Below, in pieces: positions 38,022-38,312 of a stretch of 38,312 nt of DNA (positions are counted from its first letter, which is position 1; the number at the start of each line of letters is the position of its first letter). The notes below the pieces were generated by a model that was not told the DNA's origin, did not search any database, and was given only the letters and a program-made list of their open reading frames with translations. The DNA comes from Propionibacteriaceae bacterium. Its GTDB lineage: Bacteria; Actinomycetota; Actinomycetes; Propionibacteriales; Propionibacteriaceae. The stretch spans positions 1-38,312 of the forward strand of contig JAISCA010000053.1 in assembly GCA_031265875.1 (NCBI GenBank). The letters run 5' to 3'. The translations under genes and the position numbers were made by a program.

Positions 38022-38312
38022 GCGGGCATCGCGACGACCAGCGGACACTGAGGACCTGGCACGACGATAACAGGCGCCCCTCGTGGGCAACCGAGATTGA
38101 ATCATGGCGCACCGCGATGACCGCGATGCGCCTGTCCCCGCAGACCATCGAGTTGAGGGTGTACCACCTCCGACGACTCTCCAAGGCGTTCCTGGCGGAC
38201 TCCCCCTGGGACATCGCACGCTCCCAACTGCTGGACTGGACTGGCCAGCACCAATGGCGACGGGAGACCGCCCGCGCTGTCCGATCATCGTTCCGCCGCT
38301 TCTGGGCTTGGG
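38018..38312 (+). CDS. int: Tyrosine-type integrase, 5' part (cut by window end)
   Basis: Only the first 98 codons are visible. They form the SAM-like core-binding domain of phage tyrosine recombinases: IESWRTAMTAMRLSPQTIEL, then RVYHLRRLSKAF, PWDIARSQLLDW and WRRETARAVRSSFRRFWAWG. The catalytic R-H-R-Y domain lies beyond the window. Such integrases commonly use tRNA genes, which agrees with the tRNA-Asn attL at 10,894-10,939. It is the third gene of a rightward operon starting at 37516, so integrase production is tied to the regulatory switch. Confidence 0.88.
   Translation, partial: MSGHRDDQRTLRTWHDDNRRPSWATEIESWRTAMTAMRLSPQTIELRVYHLRRLSKAFLADSPWDIARSQLLDWTGQHQWRRETARAVRSSFRRFWAW

Larger units (their letters stand above)
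10894..38312. mobile_element. Siphovirus-type prophage, left part (right end outside window)
   Basis: The element is bounded on the left by the tRNA-Asn attL and contains a complete head-tail-lysis module, a multi-repressor control region and the 5' part of an integrase gene. Structural genes run on the minus strand toward attL. The tape measure, portal, Phage_cap_E-type capsid, tail chaperone frameshift and lack of sheath genes indicate a long non-contractile tail. At least 27.4 kb lie in the window. No structural gene is visibly broken, so the prophage may be intact and inducible. Confidence 0.93.

Overview
The window is high-GC DNA from an actinobacterium. Evidence for this is the GC-rich codon use, the DtxR/IdeR-type iron boxes, the frequent GTG/TTG starts and ATGA overlaps, and promoters whose -10 box sits 6-7 nt before the start codon (leaderless genes). 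I cannot fix the genus. It has two parts: a chromosomal segment (1 to about 10,890) and the left 27.4 kb of an integrated siphovirus-type prophage (about 10,894 to the window end, still open on the right).

Chromosome. A nitroreductase (minus) diverges from glyS (dimeric glycyl-tRNA synthetase), dusB (tRNA-dihydrouridine synthase) and dgt (HD-domain dNTP triphosphohydrolase). dnaG (primase) converges on dgt. Next is a ferric-siderophore uptake locus: two FecCD permeases and an ABC ATPase joined by ATGA overlaps on the minus strand, and a divergent binding lipoprotein on the plus strand. The intergenic region between them carries three DtxR/IdeR-like boxes at an exact 21-bp pitch. After the lipoprotein lies an orphan 3' half of a tRNA-Asn gene (anticodon GTT), read here as attL. 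The intact tRNA should lie at attR, beyond the window.

Prophage late region, minus strand, transcribed from about 33.0 kb down to a strong terminator at 11.3 kb. The order is: zinc-finger/PrimPol-like protein, small and large terminase, portal, MuF-type minor head protein, small acidic protein, scaffold, decoration protein, major capsid protein, head-tail connectors, tail terminator, major tail protein, tail-assembly chaperones with a -1 frameshift, tape measure, minor tail and fibre proteins, amidase endolysin, and two small membrane proteins (holin candidates). The MuF protein carries a C-terminal PD-(D/E)xK nuclease-like domain resembling CdiA/contact-dependent toxin tips. Its stop overlaps the start of a 93-residue acidic protein, so the pair looks like a virion-carried polymorphic toxin with its immunity protein.

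Prophage early/control region (33.3 to 38.3 kb). It holds an HNH nuclease and a cytosine-C5 methyltransferase with strongly C/A-biased coding strands, and a roughly 0.6-kb gene-free block. That block contains three near-identical 20-bp palindromes, single half-sites at 11-bp steps and a perfect 25-bp inverted repeat beside an AT-rich patch. It may be a replication origin, a partition site or a multi-site operator. Further right are a lysine-rich protein of unknown function, five small single-HTH regulators in 1.5 kb arranged as two divergent switches and linked by a 24-bp direct repeat, a small unknown protein, and the start of a tyrosine integrase. A 13-bp asymmetric motif (CCTAGTCAG followed by RTGG or GGGC) recurs at attL, over the early end of the late operon and twice in the gene-free block, recalling phage stoperators.
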